Assembly: GCA_044228285.1 (NCBI GenBank)
Contig: JBGAVD010000001.1
Span: 186,001 to 250,000 of the forward strand
Direction of reading: 5' to 3'
Source of the DNA: JBBATK01 sp044228285
Lineage (GTDB): Bacteria > Bacteroidota > Ignavibacteria > Kapaibacteriales > NICIL-2
DNA length: 64,000 bases
The notes beneath the pieces were generated by a model. The model was not told the DNA's origin and did not search any database. It saw only the letters and a list, made by a program, of their open reading frames with translations. Positions 11,717 through 21,253 of this stretch are shown here, in pieces. Made by a program: the position numbers and the translations under genes. Positions within the stretch are counted from its first letter, which is position 1, and each line of letters opens with the position of its first letter.

Positions 11717-12061
11717 ATGGAATCAACAAGCGAAAGAACAAAAGAGCAAGAGAGCGCGAAGAGTCTGAGCGACTACTTAGAAGCCGATACACCAACCCTT
11801 GTAGACTTTTCTGCTGAGTGGTGTGGACCTTGTCAGGCAATGAAGCCGATTTTACAAGAGCTAAAGAACACAATGGGTTCAAGTGCTGTAATTTTGCAGA
11901 TCGATGTGGACCGCAATCCAAAGCTTGCGGCTCAGTATCGCATACAATCCGTCCCCACACTCATGGTATTTAAATCAGGTGAAGTGATGTGGCGTACGTC
12001 TGGAGTAGTGCAAGCAAGTGCATTACAAGCAATTCTCGAAAAACACTCTGTAAGCGCATGA
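11717..12061 (+). CDS. Thioredoxin
   Basis: A 114-residue protein with the thioredoxin fold and active site WCGPC at residues 35-39, plus the cis-proline segment SVPTLMVF near residue 78. It has about 15 extra hydrophilic N-terminal residues and no signal peptide, so it should act in the cytoplasm as a dithiol reductant. It is third in a four-gene operon and overlaps the following lipoprotein gene by 4 bp (ATGA at 12058-12061). Confidence 0.93.
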   Translation: MESTSERTKEQESAKSLSDYLEADTPTLVDFSAEWCGPCQAMKPILQELKNTMGSSAVILQIDVDRNPKLAAQYRIQSVPTLMVFKSGEVMWRTSGVVQASALQAILEKHSVSA

Positions 12062-12768
12062 AGTTACTTCAACTCCTTGTCATCAGTCTCAGTCTTGTCA
12101 TAGCCTCCTGCGGAAATGGCGATTCGAAAAATCAGTTGAACGTTCAAGAGTTTGCTGCAAAGCTCAAGGAGCTACCGTCCGCGCCTATTCTTGATGTGAG
12201 GACTCCTGGTGAGTTCGCAGCTGGACACCTTCAAGGCGCTGTGAACGTCGACTGGAATGGCTCGTCTTTTGATACACAGACTGCTGCCTATGATAAATCA
12301 AAACCTGTCTTTGTCTATTGCTTGAGCGGAGCGCGAAGCGCGTCTGCAGCAAAACACCTGCGCCAACAGGGCTTTTCTCAGGTTATCGAAATGGTCGGCG
12401 GAATGATGAAGTGGCGCGCTGCAAACTTGCCTGAAACAACATCAACCAAAGCAAAGAAGCCCGGAATGACGAAGGCGGATTTTCAAGCACTGGTGCTTAG
12501 TGATGCAAAGCACTATGTACTAGTGGACTTCTATGCAGACTGGTGTGCGCCTTGCAAGAAAATGAAACCATATCTCGATGAAATCGCTAGAGACATGAGC
12601 TCAACAGTGAAGGTTCTTAGAATCAACGCCGACGAACATTCTCAACTTTGCAAGGATCTTGGAGTTGATGCTTTACCAGTACTGATGGTCTATCAGAACA
12701 ATGCGATCACCTGGAAGAACGTTGGATTTGTCGAAAAGAATGATGTGTTAAAGCATCTGCACAACTAA
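12058..12768 (+). CDS. Rhodanese-thioredoxin fusion lipoprotein
   Basis: The 236-residue protein starts at the ATG overlapping the thioredoxin stop. It has a lipoprotein signal with lipobox VIASC and lipidated Cys18. Residues about 26-125 form a rhodanese domain with active-site loop CLSGAR (Cys88). Residues about 137-236 form a thioredoxin domain with WCAPC at 162-166 and ALPVLM carrying the cis-proline (Pro207). It should be membrane-anchored on the periplasmic side. The two activities suggest persulfide transfer followed by reduction; that role is inferred. An intrinsic terminator follows at 12825. Confidence 0.9.
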   Translation: MKLLQLLVISLSLVIASCGNGDSKNQLNVQEFAAKLKELPSAPILDVRTPGEFAAGHLQGAVNVDWNGSSFDTQTAAYDKSKPVFVYCLSGARSASAAKHLRQQGFSQVIEMVGGMMKWRAANLPETTSTKAKKPGMTKADFQALVLSDAKHYVLVDFYADWCAPCKKMKPYLDEIARDMSSTVKVLRINADEHSQLCKDLGVDALPVLMVYQNNAITWKNVGFVEKNDVLKHLHN

Positions 12769-12824
12769 GTCGAGTTCGCTCATCGCTATCCTTCAATGGT
12801 ATGAAGGGTGTAACGGAGAATTTC

Positions 12825-12868
12825 AAGCGCAGTACTACAGATGGTAGTTCTGCGCTTTTGTTTTTTTT
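12825..12868 (+). terminator. Rho-independent terminator of the redox operon
   Basis: AAGCGCAG and CTGCGCTT pair, with an inner ACTAC/GTAGT stem separated by a T-T mismatch. The hairpin is followed by a T-rich tail (12857-12868). Confidence 0.93.
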
Positions 12869-13009
12869 CAGAGCGCGGGACTATTGAAGAGGATCTATCC
12901 GTTCATTAGCTGTGATGACTAGCTGGAAAACGATTGATGTAGTTGGTACTGTAATGTTGTTGCGGCTATGTGTGATAGTCGCTCAGGGCGAGTGGAAGAC
13001 CTGATGTGT

Positions 13010-13450
13010 TTACAAGCCGGTTAGGCTATGGATCTTTTCAACCCTAGCGCTATGTCGGCCGCCCTCAAAAGTGCCATGGATAAAGGCGCGAATGATGTCT
13101 TTCGCTTCAAACAGCGACACCAAGCGTTGTCCCAAGCACAGTACGTTCGCATCATTGTGAGCTCGGGCGAGTTGAGCCATTTCGCCACTAAGACAATTCG
13201 CAGCGCGTATACCTTGTATTTTGTTCGCAGTGATCGACACTCCGATGCCTGATCCACAAATAAGTATACCTAGGTCGGCAGTATGTGATGCTACGCGTCG
13301 AGCTACTGCAACTGCGTAGTCCGGATAGTCGGCGCGCTCTGCGCTAAAGGTGCCGCAATCTTCAACTGTTAGATCTAGCTCACGTAGAAAGACAATAAGC
13401 TGTTCTTTATACTCAAAGCCAGCATGGTCCGATCCAATCGCAATATTCAT
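13010..13450 (-). CDS. rpiB: Ribose-5-phosphate isomerase B
   Basis: A 146-residue RpiB/LacA/LacB-family enzyme interconverting ribose-5-phosphate and ribulose-5-phosphate in the pentose phosphate pathway. GSDHAG at residues 6-11, the ICGSGIG phosphate loop with catalytic Cys65, and RAHNDANVL with His98 are all present. Length is typical. It starts immediately after the stop of the upstream DoxX-like gene, so the two are co-transcribed. A related allose-6-phosphate isomerase activity cannot be excluded from sequence alone. Confidence 0.96.
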   Translation of the reverse strand: MNIAIGSDHAGFEYKEQLIVFLRELDLTVEDCGTFSAERADYPDYAVAVARRVASHTADLGILICGSGIGVSITANKIQGIRAANCLSGEMAQLARAHNDANVLCLGQRLVSLFEAKDIIRAFIHGTFEGGRHSARVEKIHSLTGL

Positions 13451-13861
13451 CTATGATCTCTCCGAAAGTTTAGCGTCCATACTATACATACCTCCACCTG
13501 CTATAAAAAACACAATGGAACTCGACAGATACCACACGGCGAGCTCTTTTCGAGCCCAAGGGTCAAGATAGTGGGTTCCAAAAATGGCGACACACATGGT
13601 AGCAATGGAGAAAATGGAAGCAACGCGAGTAAAGAGCCCAAGTATCAACAATGCTCCTCCTCCAAACTCTGCTGCAATTGCCAGCCATGCAAAGGGCTCT
13701 GGAAGCTGCAGCTTTACTGTTACATGCTCTATGAAAGGCGCTTGATTGACAAAGAGTTTCAATCCTCCATGATACATCAGCATGATGCCTAGCCAGATGC
13801 GCATGAGAGCCAGGGCTAGATGCGTGTTGCCTGTTTTTAAAACATTTTGTAGGAGTGCCAT
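13451..13861 (-). CDS. DoxX-family membrane protein
   Basis: A 136-residue protein with four membrane helices and the DoxX signature RIWLGIMLMYHGGLKLF in the first. The middle helices contain AIAAEFGGGALLILGLFTR, another family hallmark. The ATG at 13861 was chosen over a TTG two codons earlier; no clear ribosome site is visible. It abuts rpiB and lies 104 bp after the M16 peptidase gene. This is the second DoxX protein in the window and is not obviously a duplicate of the one at 6959. Confidence 0.85.
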   Translation of the reverse strand: MALLQNVLKTGNTHLALALMRIWLGIMLMYHGGLKLFVNQAPFIEHVTVKLQLPEPFAWLAIAAEFGGGALLILGLFTRVASIFSIATMCVAIFGTHYLDPWARKELAVWYLSSSIVFFIAGGGMYSMDAKLSERS

Positions 13862-13965
13862 GTTCAAGGTCTAAAGTACAGAAGTGTGCCACAACGCTTC
13901 CAAGGGAGTGCCTGTGTTGAACACAGGCAGTGGTACCTAGCGAGTCGTAACTGGCTTGAAAAATC

Positions 13966-15228
13966 TTAGGCGCTGTCACGCTGTGCAAGTATCTCCACTT
14001 GCACAAGATTTTGCTCGCGGAATACCTGTCGAGCAAACTCTACTATCTCTTCACAACCTATAGCATTATATCGATCCATCAGAGTGTTAACACGCTCTGC
14101 ATCGTTCCAAAACAATACTTGCTGAGCTACTGTATCTGCAACGCCGCCGCTGCTTTGCAGTTCGTAGGCTATGGAAGTTTGGATCTTGTTTCGAGCCTTC
14201 GAGAGTTCTTGTTGCTGAATACCGTCGCGACAGAGCCGATCTATTTCAAGCAACAAGTTCTCACGTATCACGGCTGCATTGTTCTGCTCATTGCCGCTAA
14301 AGCCATACACGGTCAACAACGAGGAGTACTCGCGCTTATCTGCAAAACAGCCTACGTCTGCCGCTATCTGCTTGTCATGAAGCATGGCACGATACAAACG
14401 GCTGGATTGTCCATCACTCAAAATGTTACTCAGCAAATCCGCAGCGAGTGTGTTCTCATTGAGAAAACCGTCGAAGTGATAGGACAGAAAAACGGCATCA
14501 AAGGGAACAGCTTGTGTGTCGCTGATTGATGCATGACGACGTTGTTCAGGATGAAACACGGTACGCTCTATAGCTGTTGATGTTGAAGACGGAATATCTC
14601 CAAAGTATTGTTGCGCCAGAGCGAAACCGTCTTGAGCACTGATATCGCCACTTAAAACGAGCACAGCGTTGTGCGGACGATAGAATCGCTCGTACCAAGC
14701 CGCCGCATCACCATAGCTCGTTGATTGTACGTGCTCGTGGGAGCCAATTACCTCCCAATGGTACATGCAATCTTCGCGGTAGCCAATACGAGACTGAAGT
14801 TCGCGCCAGTTACCATAGGGACGATTCTTCACAACCTGCAAAATCTCTTCACTGACGACGCTGATCTGGGTATCGAGAGCAGACTGCGGAATAACAAAGC
14901 TTCGCATGCGTTGCGACTCAAGCCATGCACCAGTTTCTGCCTGATTGGAAGGCAGGGAAACGTGATAAAGGGTGTGATCATAGGTTGTATAGGCGTTGCT
15001 CTCACCGCCAGCTTGGGTGATATAGAGATCAAACTTCGTGTTATCATCACTCTGAATGTTGTCGAACATGAGGTGCTCAAACAAGTGTGCCATTCCAGTG
15101 TGCGAAGGGCTCTCATCTTTTGAACCTACTTTGTACGCAACGGTAACGTTGAGCACAGGAGCTTTGTGATTGGTAGCAACAACAACATTCAAACCGTTTG
15201 AAAGTGTTTGAGATTCTAAAGCTATCAT
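13966..15228 (-). CDS. M16-family zinc metallopeptidase
   Basis: A 420-residue, single-unit M16B (PqqL / mitochondrial processing peptidase-like) peptidase. The inverted zinc motif HLFEH is at residues 48-52, and the third ligand should be a glutamate in the VVSEEILQ region near residue 126. The C-terminal half has the usual inactive M16 domain fold with an R-Y pair (SSRLYRAML). There is no signal peptide, so it is predicted cytoplasmic. Substrates are unknown; members degrade or process peptides. Confidence 0.93.
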   Translation of the reverse strand: MIALESQTLSNGLNVVVATNHKAPVLNVTVAYKVGSKDESPSHTGMAHLFEHLMFDNIQSDDNTKFDLYITQAGGESNAYTTYDHTLYHVSLPSNQAETGAWLESQRMRSFVIPQSALDTQISVVSEEILQVVKNRPYGNWRELQSRIGYREDCMYHWEVIGSHEHVQSTSYGDAAAWYERFYRPHNAVLVLSGDISAQDGFALAQQYFGDIPSSTSTAIERTVFHPEQRRHASISDTQAVPFDAVFLSYHFDGFLNENTLAADLLSNILSDGQSSRLYRAMLHDKQIAADVGCFADKREYSSLLTVYGFSGNEQNNAAVIRENLLLEIDRLCRDGIQQQELSKARNKIQTSIAYELQSSGGVADTVAQQVLFWNDAERVNTLMDRYNAIGCEEIVEFARQVFREQNLVQVEILAQRDSA

Positions 15229-15247
15229 ATTGTCTTGTGTGTGGACG

Positions 15248-16168
15248 CTAAAATGAAATCGAAACTGCTATGCGGGCGGCATCGCTTACCATCGGTCTGT
15301 TGCCACCAAAAGGGAAATGTTGCTTCGAACGACGTAGTTCATACCATGCGAAAGATAAGGCACTTCGAAGAATCAATGCGGCGTAAGGGACAGATTTCGG
15401 CGACTTTATTTCTATACTCCGCAGAATGGTGCCACTGAGAATGCCCTGACTGATTCCCTCGAGAAGGACGCTGCCAAACCATGGAAAGAAGGAAGAGCTG
15501 TGAAACATCATGGTTCGCTCAACATCTGCCTGTAAGGCAATGGCACTGCTTAGACTCCAGCGCAGGCTAAAACCGCTATGTGAACCGAAATGAGAAGATC
15601 GTAGTCCCTCAATAGTACGCTGGTCTATGGTATCAACTCCACCAGCCAGGCGTGCAGGTTCAAAACTGTTGAAGGACCAAAGTGGACCGCCTGTGTGAAG
15701 CAGAGAAAAGCTAGGGGTGCTGGTATCCTGCATGAAGCTATATCCTGAGCTGAGGTGTAAGCCAAAGCGCCAACCACTTAAGCGCGTCATGGTTGTGTCT
15801 TCTGCACCCAAGTATGTGGGTGAGTATAGCTGAACATAGAGCCGGTCGTTATCTGCACGCTGAACCAAAGGGCTCGATTTGATTTTTGTGCCACTTAAGC
15901 GACCATAAGCGATGCCGATTTGCCCCATAAGCTGCACAGGATTGCGAAAGTCTGTGCTAATCATCGAAGCTCGACCAAATGATAACTCAATGCAAGGCTG
16001 GTCGAAACCAAAGTTGACCCCAGCGCTAATGCTGATTGACCCACCGCCCACATGCACTCCTCCAATAGAAGTGCTGTCAGCAGCCGTTGAATCGCTTTGC
16101 GCATTCACCCTAAGGTTGCAGAGCACTGTGGCTAGAGAGAAAACAAGGATCGTCCATTTGTAGTGCAT
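15248..16168 (-). CDS. Probable outer-membrane beta-barrel protein
   Basis: A 306-residue protein with a signal peptide (residues 1-23, VNA-Q cleavage). The mature chain alternates aromatic and small residues in amphipathic strands, and the last residue is Phe (AVSISF), as in Bam-assembled outer-membrane proteins. No specific family is recognised. GAAGGAAG precedes the ATG. It is followed after 19 bp by the M16 peptidase gene, so the two may be an operon. Confidence 0.7.
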   Translation of the reverse strand: MHYKWTILVFSLATVLCNLRVNAQSDSTAADSTSIGGVHVGGGSISISAGVNFGFDQPCIELSFGRASMISTDFRNPVQLMGQIGIAYGRLSGTKIKSSPLVQRADNDRLYVQLYSPTYLGAEDTTMTRLSGWRFGLHLSSGYSFMQDTSTPSFSLLHTGGPLWSFNSFEPARLAGGVDTIDQRTIEGLRSSHFGSHSGFSLRWSLSSAIALQADVERTMMFHSSSFFPWFGSVLLEGISQGILSGTILRSIEIKSPKSVPYAALILRSALSFAWYELRRSKQHFPFGGNRPMVSDAARIAVSISF

Positions 16169-16245
16169 CGTTTCTTCCTTCTCGTTATGAGCTTTTCGTT
16201 GGTTTTCTGCGAGAGCAGTGTACTGTTTTGCGAGAAATGCGAACT

Positions 16246-17508
16246 CTAAGCCGCCTCTTCAGGATTCTTTTTCTCAATCTCGAAGTTTCGCAAACCAGGA
16301 GCGACTTTTGCCGTGATTGCCACCACAAGCATAGTCATACTTCCTCCAAAAATGATGGATGGAATCAAACCGAGCAACTTTGCCGCGACCCCACTCTCAA
16401 ATGAACCGATCTCATTGCTAGAGCCAATGAAAATCCCGTTGACTGAGCTTACGCGACCGCGCATGTCATCTGGTGTCATCAGCTGGGCGATAGAGCCTCG
16501 GATAACCATGCTAACATTGTCGAAGGCGCCACTGAGTAAGAGGAAGAGGTAGGAGAGCCAGAAATACTCGCTGAATGCAAAAGCAATCATGCACACCCCA
16601 TATCCTGCAACACACCACAACAGCTTTTGCCCAGTACGCCGATGCGGCGGATTGAATGCAACAATAATACCCATCAATATAGAGCCTACTGCCGTAGCAG
16701 AACGAAGGAGCCCAAGTCCCTCAGGACCGGTATGCAGAACATCCTTGGCAATTGCAGGCAACATCGCCGTTGCTCCCCCAAAGAGCACGGCAAACATATC
16801 TAAGGCCATTGCTCCCACAAGTACCTGCTTCGCGAAAACAAAACGTAAGCCGGCAGTGAGCTTTTCCTTCATGCTCTCGCCACTCTTTGTTTGTGGAGGG
16901 ACGGGCTTGGATGGCACGGTTGAGATCACACTAAAGGCAACTACAATCAATAAGGCAACGACGGCATACGTGGCATTTGCTCCAAAGAAACCGTAGACGA
17001 GTCCACCAATCGCGGGGCCGACAATTGCTCCCGCATTGAAGTTATTGGCATTCCAAGTTGCAGCATTCGAATAGAGTTCGCGTGGTACCCATTGAGCCCA
17101 AAACGCATTCATCGTGGGAGCCATAAAAGCCCTTGCTACTCCAACGATCGCTGCAATGATATAGAATGGCGTGACACCGTAGTGCATCAAGACATCCTGT
17201 GGCTGCATACTGTAAATGAGGAGGCTGAGCGAGGCGAAGAGAAAAATGAGGACCGAATATTGCCAAACTCGCTTGCGATTATAGTGGTCTGCTACATAGC
17301 CGGTAAAGAGCGACAAACTGACGTAGGGAATAGCCTCCGCCAAGCCACTGAGACCAAGTGCAAGTGTATCATGCGTAATCGCATAGACCTGCCAACCAAT
17401 TGCAACATATTGAATCTGAATAGCTAAGGTGATACACAAACGAGTGAGCAGAATTCTCCGAAACTCAGGAATTCGCAGCGCCCCGTAAGCGTCGGTTGAT
17501 TGTGCCAT
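16246..17508 (-). CDS. MFS transporter, EntS-like (MFS_3)
   Basis: A 420-residue major facilitator with 12 predicted helices. The loop 2-3 motif GYVADHYNRKRVW matches the MFS A-motif, and the pattern of MAPTMNAFWAQWVP, NAGAIVGPAIGG and RGSIAQLMTPDDMRGRVSSVNGIF is typical of the EntS/MFS_3 exporter group. The ATG at 17508 was chosen because the 37 codons upstream look non-coding. The substrate cannot be read from sequence; siderophore or drug export is only a family possibility. Confidence 0.9.
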   Translation of the reverse strand: MAQSTDAYGALRIPEFRRILLTRLCITLAIQIQYVAIGWQVYAITHDTLALGLSGLAEAIPYVSLSLFTGYVADHYNRKRVWQYSVLIFLFASLSLLIYSMQPQDVLMHYGVTPFYIIAAIVGVARAFMAPTMNAFWAQWVPRELYSNAATWNANNFNAGAIVGPAIGGLVYGFFGANATYAVVALLIVVAFSVISTVPSKPVPPQTKSGESMKEKLTAGLRFVFAKQVLVGAMALDMFAVLFGGATAMLPAIAKDVLHTGPEGLGLLRSATAVGSILMGIIVAFNPPHRRTGQKLLWCVAGYGVCMIAFAFSEYFWLSYLFLLLSGAFDNVSMVIRGSIAQLMTPDDMRGRVSSVNGIFIGSSNEIGSFESGVAAKLLGLIPSIIFGGSMTMLVVAITAKVAPGLRNFEIEKKNPEEAA

Positions 17509-17700
17509 GTAAACGTGTGAGTGAAGCCGTGCTGCAAAACTAGTCAATCTCAAAGCACGGTCATTGCAAGCGATTATTGTTCTCGTACTGGTGGCGCTTT
17601 TAGGCAGGACCCCAAGCACTCTTTTTCGCTAAGCTCTTGAATGTGAGCGGGCTTAGAATAATGCTCCCTGCCGCTTCAAGCGTTGCGATGGAACATTGAA

Positions 17701-17710
17701 GGGGGGGGGG
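17701..17710. repeat. Homopolymer tract of ten G
   Basis: Ten consecutive G residues in a non-coding region. Such tracts slip during replication and also cause sequencing errors; its length may vary. Confidence 0.8.
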
Positions 17711-17817
17711 CTCTCATTGCTTCTTACACATAGTCGGATATGAAGGAACGACTTAGTCAAGTGCAGTGTAACTTCTTGAATGTTAATGAGATAGATCGAT
17801 ATGTGGTCTCGAATGCT

Positions 17818-17842
17818 GGCGTTGGCAGCGAAGCTGCCCGCC
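17818..17842. repeat. Intergenic hairpin, GAA-loop type
   Basis: GGCAGC-GAA-GCTGCC with an extra outer GGC/GCC pairing. On the minus strand the loop reads TTC and is preceded by CTTCATGGC, as in the copies at 31220 and 55050. Confidence 0.55.
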
Positions 17843-17917
17843 ATGAAGAAGAGTCGTCAGCAGAGCGACGTACTTGTACTCTGGATGTGTATGTTCAAGA
17901 GATTTTTCATCATGCTC

Positions 17918-17934
17918 GCCATGCTTCGCATGGC
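17918..17934. repeat. Intergenic hairpin, TTC-loop type
   Basis: GCCATGC-TTC-GCATGGC, a 7-bp perfect stem, preceded by ATCATGCTC. It resembles the copies at 31220 and 55050. Confidence 0.55.
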
Positions 17935-18031
17935 CTCGAAAGCTCCTCGGGATGCTTACGAAGAGATCCGAGAACTCGTCCGATGAGCTCCATCTCGCTT
18001 GCTTGTTTGAGTGCTGATTCTGAGTAGAAAC

Positions 18032-18063
18032 AAAAAAAGTGCAGGGAACAAACCCTGCACTTT
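18032..18063 (-). terminator. Rho-independent terminator of secA
   Basis: On the minus strand AAGTGCAGGG pairs with CCCTGCACTT around TTTGTT and runs into seven T. It lies 35 bp beyond the secA stop. Confidence 0.93.
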
Positions 18064-18097
18064 CTCTGGAAAAATCAAGCGAAAGATGGCGGTCGAA

Positions 18098-21000
18098 TTA
18101 ATCAGTTGCCTTCCCGTGACACTGCTTGTACTTCTTTCCGCTGCCGCAAGGACAAGGGTCATTGCGACCGATTTTTGGTTCGTCGCGATAGGCAGTTTGA
18201 ACCGTTGAGCGAGGTCTGCGTTGAGGCTCTTCAGATTCCGAAGATGCGCCGCCACCGATATAGCCTTCAGCCGCCGATGGGTGCGAATAGGTCGTGGCAA
18301 CATCGGCCATAGATGATGCGACGGGTACGCCGAGCTCGTCGGTTTGTTGACGTTGAGAGCGACGTACAGACGGACGTGGAGTTGCGCGTTGCGCTCTATC
18401 CTCAACCGCTGGGAAATACTTGAAGGCCATGGTTACAGCTTCTTTACTGATCTCATGAATCAACTCTTCGAAGATTCCATAGGCTTCGGATTTGTATTCA
18501 AGTAGGGGGTCTTTTTGGCCGTAGGCGCGCAAGTGAATACCTTCTTTGAGCTCGTCCATAACGCGCAGGTGCTCACGCCATTTGTCGTCGATAGACTGCA
18601 AAATGGCATAGCGTTCGAGCTGAGCCATGAACTCTGAACCGAGTCCTTGCTCCTTGCGATTGTAGTATTCCTCGGCAGCTTCGACGGTTGCTTGAACTAC
18701 GTGGTCCTTGCCATGTGAGCGCAGTTCATCATCGCTCATGCTAAGTTCGCTCAACAAGTTTGTGCGAACATTATTGCGATAAAGGTTCATATCGTCGTCA
18801 GCTTTTGCCTGGTCATACCAGGTATCTGCTAAGTCGCGTACGTAATTGAAGATCTCTGACTTCATCCGTTCACCGCGAAGAGCGTGGCGACGACGATCAT
18901 AGACAACTTCGCGCTGCTGGTTCATGACATTATCATAGTCAAGCAGACGCTTACGGATACCGAAGTTGTTCTCTTCAACCTTCTTTTGTGCTCGTTCTAC
19001 CGATTTGGTAACCATTCCAGCTTGGATTGGCTCGCCTTCCTCCATTTTGACCTTAAAGGTCTGCATGAACGAGGTGATGCGCTCGCCTCCGAAGAGACGC
19101 ATGAGGTCGTCTTCCAGCGAAATGAAGAACTGTGAAGATCCTGGATCGCCTTGACGTCCGGCACGACCACGCAGCTGTCGGTCGATACGACGTGCTTCGT
19201 GTCGCTCGGTACCAATGATGCACAATCCGCCACCATCTTTAACCACAGATTCCAGCTTGATATCGGTACCACGACCAGCCATATTGGTTGCAATGGTTAC
19301 CGCGCCTTTCTTACCAGCTTCCGACACAATTTCTGCTTCGCGTTCGTGGTGCTTCGCATTGAGGACGTTGTGGGCAACGTTGGCTCTGCGCAACATTTTC
19401 GAGAGAATTTCGGATACATCCACGCTGGCGGTACCAACGAGGACGGCGCGACCGTCTTTGAGCTGGCGTTGAATTTCTTCAACGACCGCGTTATACTTCT
19501 CGCGCTTGGTACGGAAAATCAAGTCATCTAAATCCTTACGAATGATGTTCGCATTCGTAGGAATCACGACCACATCTAGTTTGTAGATCTGGTAGAACTC
19601 ACCAGACTCTGTCTCGGCAGTTCCAGTCATCCCAGCAAGCTTGCGGTATAGGCGGAAGTAATTCTGCAGAGTTACGGTTGCGTAGGTCTGCGTGTCGCGC
19701 TCGACCTCAACGCCTTCTTTAGCCTCGATAGCCTGGTGCAAACCGTCAGAATAGCGTCGACCTTCCAGGATGCGACCCGTGAACTCGTCAACAATCTTGA
19801 CTTTATTGTCTTGCACGACGTACTCATCATCTACTTCGTAGAGTGAGTATGCGCGAAGGAGCTGAGTGACGATGTGAATACGGTCGCTGCGATCAGCATA
19901 GGTCATCATCGCAGCATCTTTTTGAAGTTGCTTTGCCTCATCGCTCAACTCAGTATTGCCTTCAATGGCGCTCATTTCCGAAGTGATATCCGGAATGAGG
20001 AACATGTTAGGATCTTCGTTTGAGGTAGCGAGCAACTCACGACCTTTGTCATGAATATCGATGGTGTGATTCTTCTCATCGATTGTATAGAACATTTCGT
20101 CGTCGATCTCATGCATGCGAGAGCTTTGATCCTTCATGAACTCAAGCTCGGTATCGCGCATGAGTCTCATAGTATCAGGTTCTTGGAGCAGCTTTTGGAG
20201 TCTCTTGTGCTTAGGAAAGGCGCGATAGGCGCGGAGAAATGCCACTCCTGCTTTTGCGCGGTCTTCCTTGTTGTTATTCTTGAGCAGCATGTCTGCCTCG
20301 CTCACCAAGCTGTTCACCAACTTGTTCTGAGCATCCACCAAGCGTCGCACACGCGGATTCATTTCAACAAACTTGGCGTCGGAAGAGTGACCGACAGGAC
20401 CGGAAATGATCAACGGTGTACGAGCTTCATCGATAAGAACGGAATCCACCTCGTCGACAATGGCGAAGTAGTGTGGACGTTGCACCATGTCTTGTGCATC
20501 GTTCACCATGTTGTCACGCAAGTAATCGAAGCCGAACTCGTTATTGGTTCCGTAGGTGATGTCTGAGTTGTACTGCTGAACACGCTCCTGAGGATCCATG
20601 TTCGACTGAATACAGCCAATGCTAACTCCTAAGAAGTCGAATACGGGCTTCATCCACTCAGAATCACGTCGTGCCAAGTAGTCGTTTACAGTTACCAGAT
20701 GCACGCCATAGCCTGTTAGGGCATTGAGATACATTGGTGCTACCGCAACGAGTGTTTTACCTTCACCTGTCGCCATCTCGGCAATCTTGCCTGAGTGCAG
20801 GACAATTCCACCCATGAGCTGAACATCATAGGGAACCATAGCCCAGGTTTGGAGGTGTCCGGAAACATGGTAGGTGTGCTTGCGTTCTGTGAGACGACGC
20901 GCGACTTCTTTCACAAGGGCAAATGCCTCAGGAAGAATGTCGTTGAGTATTCCAGCTACCTCAGCATGCTCCGCTTTTTCGCTCTGTTCAAGGAGTGAGT

Positions 21001-21253
21001 AGGTCTCAAGACGCTCATCATGACTGATATCGCCACTGACCAGTTTCTCGCGTAATTCTTCGCGATCGGACTCGTACTCTTTTTTGTGTTCAGCAATGCT
21101 GGCACGCAAAGCGTCGCTTTTTGACCGCAATTCTTCATCGCTTAGGCCAGACAAGCCAGCGTAGACTTCGTTAATCTGTTCTACAAGCGGTAACATTGCT
21201 TTGACGTCGCGGTCGTGCTTCGTACCAAAGATTTTTTTGAGGACACCAAACAT
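18098..21253 (-). CDS. secA: Preprotein translocase ATPase SecA
   Basis: The 1051-residue motor drives Sec-dependent export through SecYEG. Walker A GEGKT is at 163-167, followed by VTVNDYLARRD, the VDEVDSVLIDEARTP Walker B region, GTDIKL and HEARRIDRQLRGRAGRQGDPGSS in motor domain 2. The C-terminus ends in a zinc-binding SEC-C motif (CPCGSGKKYKQCHG) for SecB or lipid contact. It is about 150 residues longer than the E. coli protein because of an insertion in the preprotein cross-linking region (about 310-450), as is usual in Bacteroidota. I chose the ATG at 21253 because MFGVLKKIFG is the conserved start. Confidence 0.98.
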   Translation of the reverse strand: MFGVLKKIFGTKHDRDVKAMLPLVEQINEVYAGLSGLSDEELRSKSDALRASIAEHKKEYESDREELREKLVSGDISHDERLETYSLLEQSEKAEHAEVAGILNDILPEAFALVKEVARRLTERKHTYHVSGHLQTWAMVPYDVQLMGGIVLHSGKIAEMATGEGKTLVAVAPMYLNALTGYGVHLVTVNDYLARRDSEWMKPVFDFLGVSIGCIQSNMDPQERVQQYNSDITYGTNNEFGFDYLRDNMVNDAQDMVQRPHYFAIVDEVDSVLIDEARTPLIISGPVGHSSDAKFVEMNPRVRRLVDAQNKLVNSLVSEADMLLKNNNKEDRAKAGVAFLRAYRAFPKHKRLQKLLQEPDTMRLMRDTELEFMKDQSSRMHEIDDEMFYTIDEKNHTIDIHDKGRELLATSNEDPNMFLIPDITSEMSAIEGNTELSDEAKQLQKDAAMMTYADRSDRIHIVTQLLRAYSLYEVDDEYVVQDNKVKIVDEFTGRILEGRRYSDGLHQAIEAKEGVEVERDTQTYATVTLQNYFRLYRKLAGMTGTAETESGEFYQIYKLDVVVIPTNANIIRKDLDDLIFRTKREKYNAVVEEIQRQLKDGRAVLVGTASVDVSEILSKMLRRANVAHNVLNAKHHEREAEIVSEAGKKGAVTIATNMAGRGTDIKLESVVKDGGGLCIIGTERHEARRIDRQLRGRAGRQGDPGSSQFFISLEDDLMRLFGGERITSFMQTFKVKMEEGEPIQAGMVTKSVERAQKKVEENNFGIRKRLLDYDNVMNQQREVVYDRRRHALRGERMKSEIFNYVRDLADTWYDQAKADDDMNLYRNNVRTNLLSELSMSDDELRSHGKDHVVQATVEAAEEYYNRKEQGLGSEFMAQLERYAILQSIDDKWREHLRVMDELKEGIHLRAYGQKDPLLEYKSEAYGIFEELIHEISKEAVTMAFKYFPAVEDRAQRATPRPSVRRSQRQQTDELGVPVASSMADVATTYSHPSAAEGYIGGGASSESEEPQRRPRSTVQTAYRDEPKIGRNDPCPCGSGKKYKQCHGKATD

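Larger units (their letters stand above)
17509..18031. other. Intergenic with a G10 tract and two hairpins
   Basis: No gene is supported over more than 500 bases. It holds a run of ten G at 17701-17710, about 190 bp upstream of the MFS start, and hairpins of the dispersed type at 17818-17842 and 17918-17934. A secA terminator follows. Confidence 0.6.

Noticed and set aside
20051..20566. 171-codon frame antisense to secA
   Set aside because: Shadow of the secA reading frame with no independent support.
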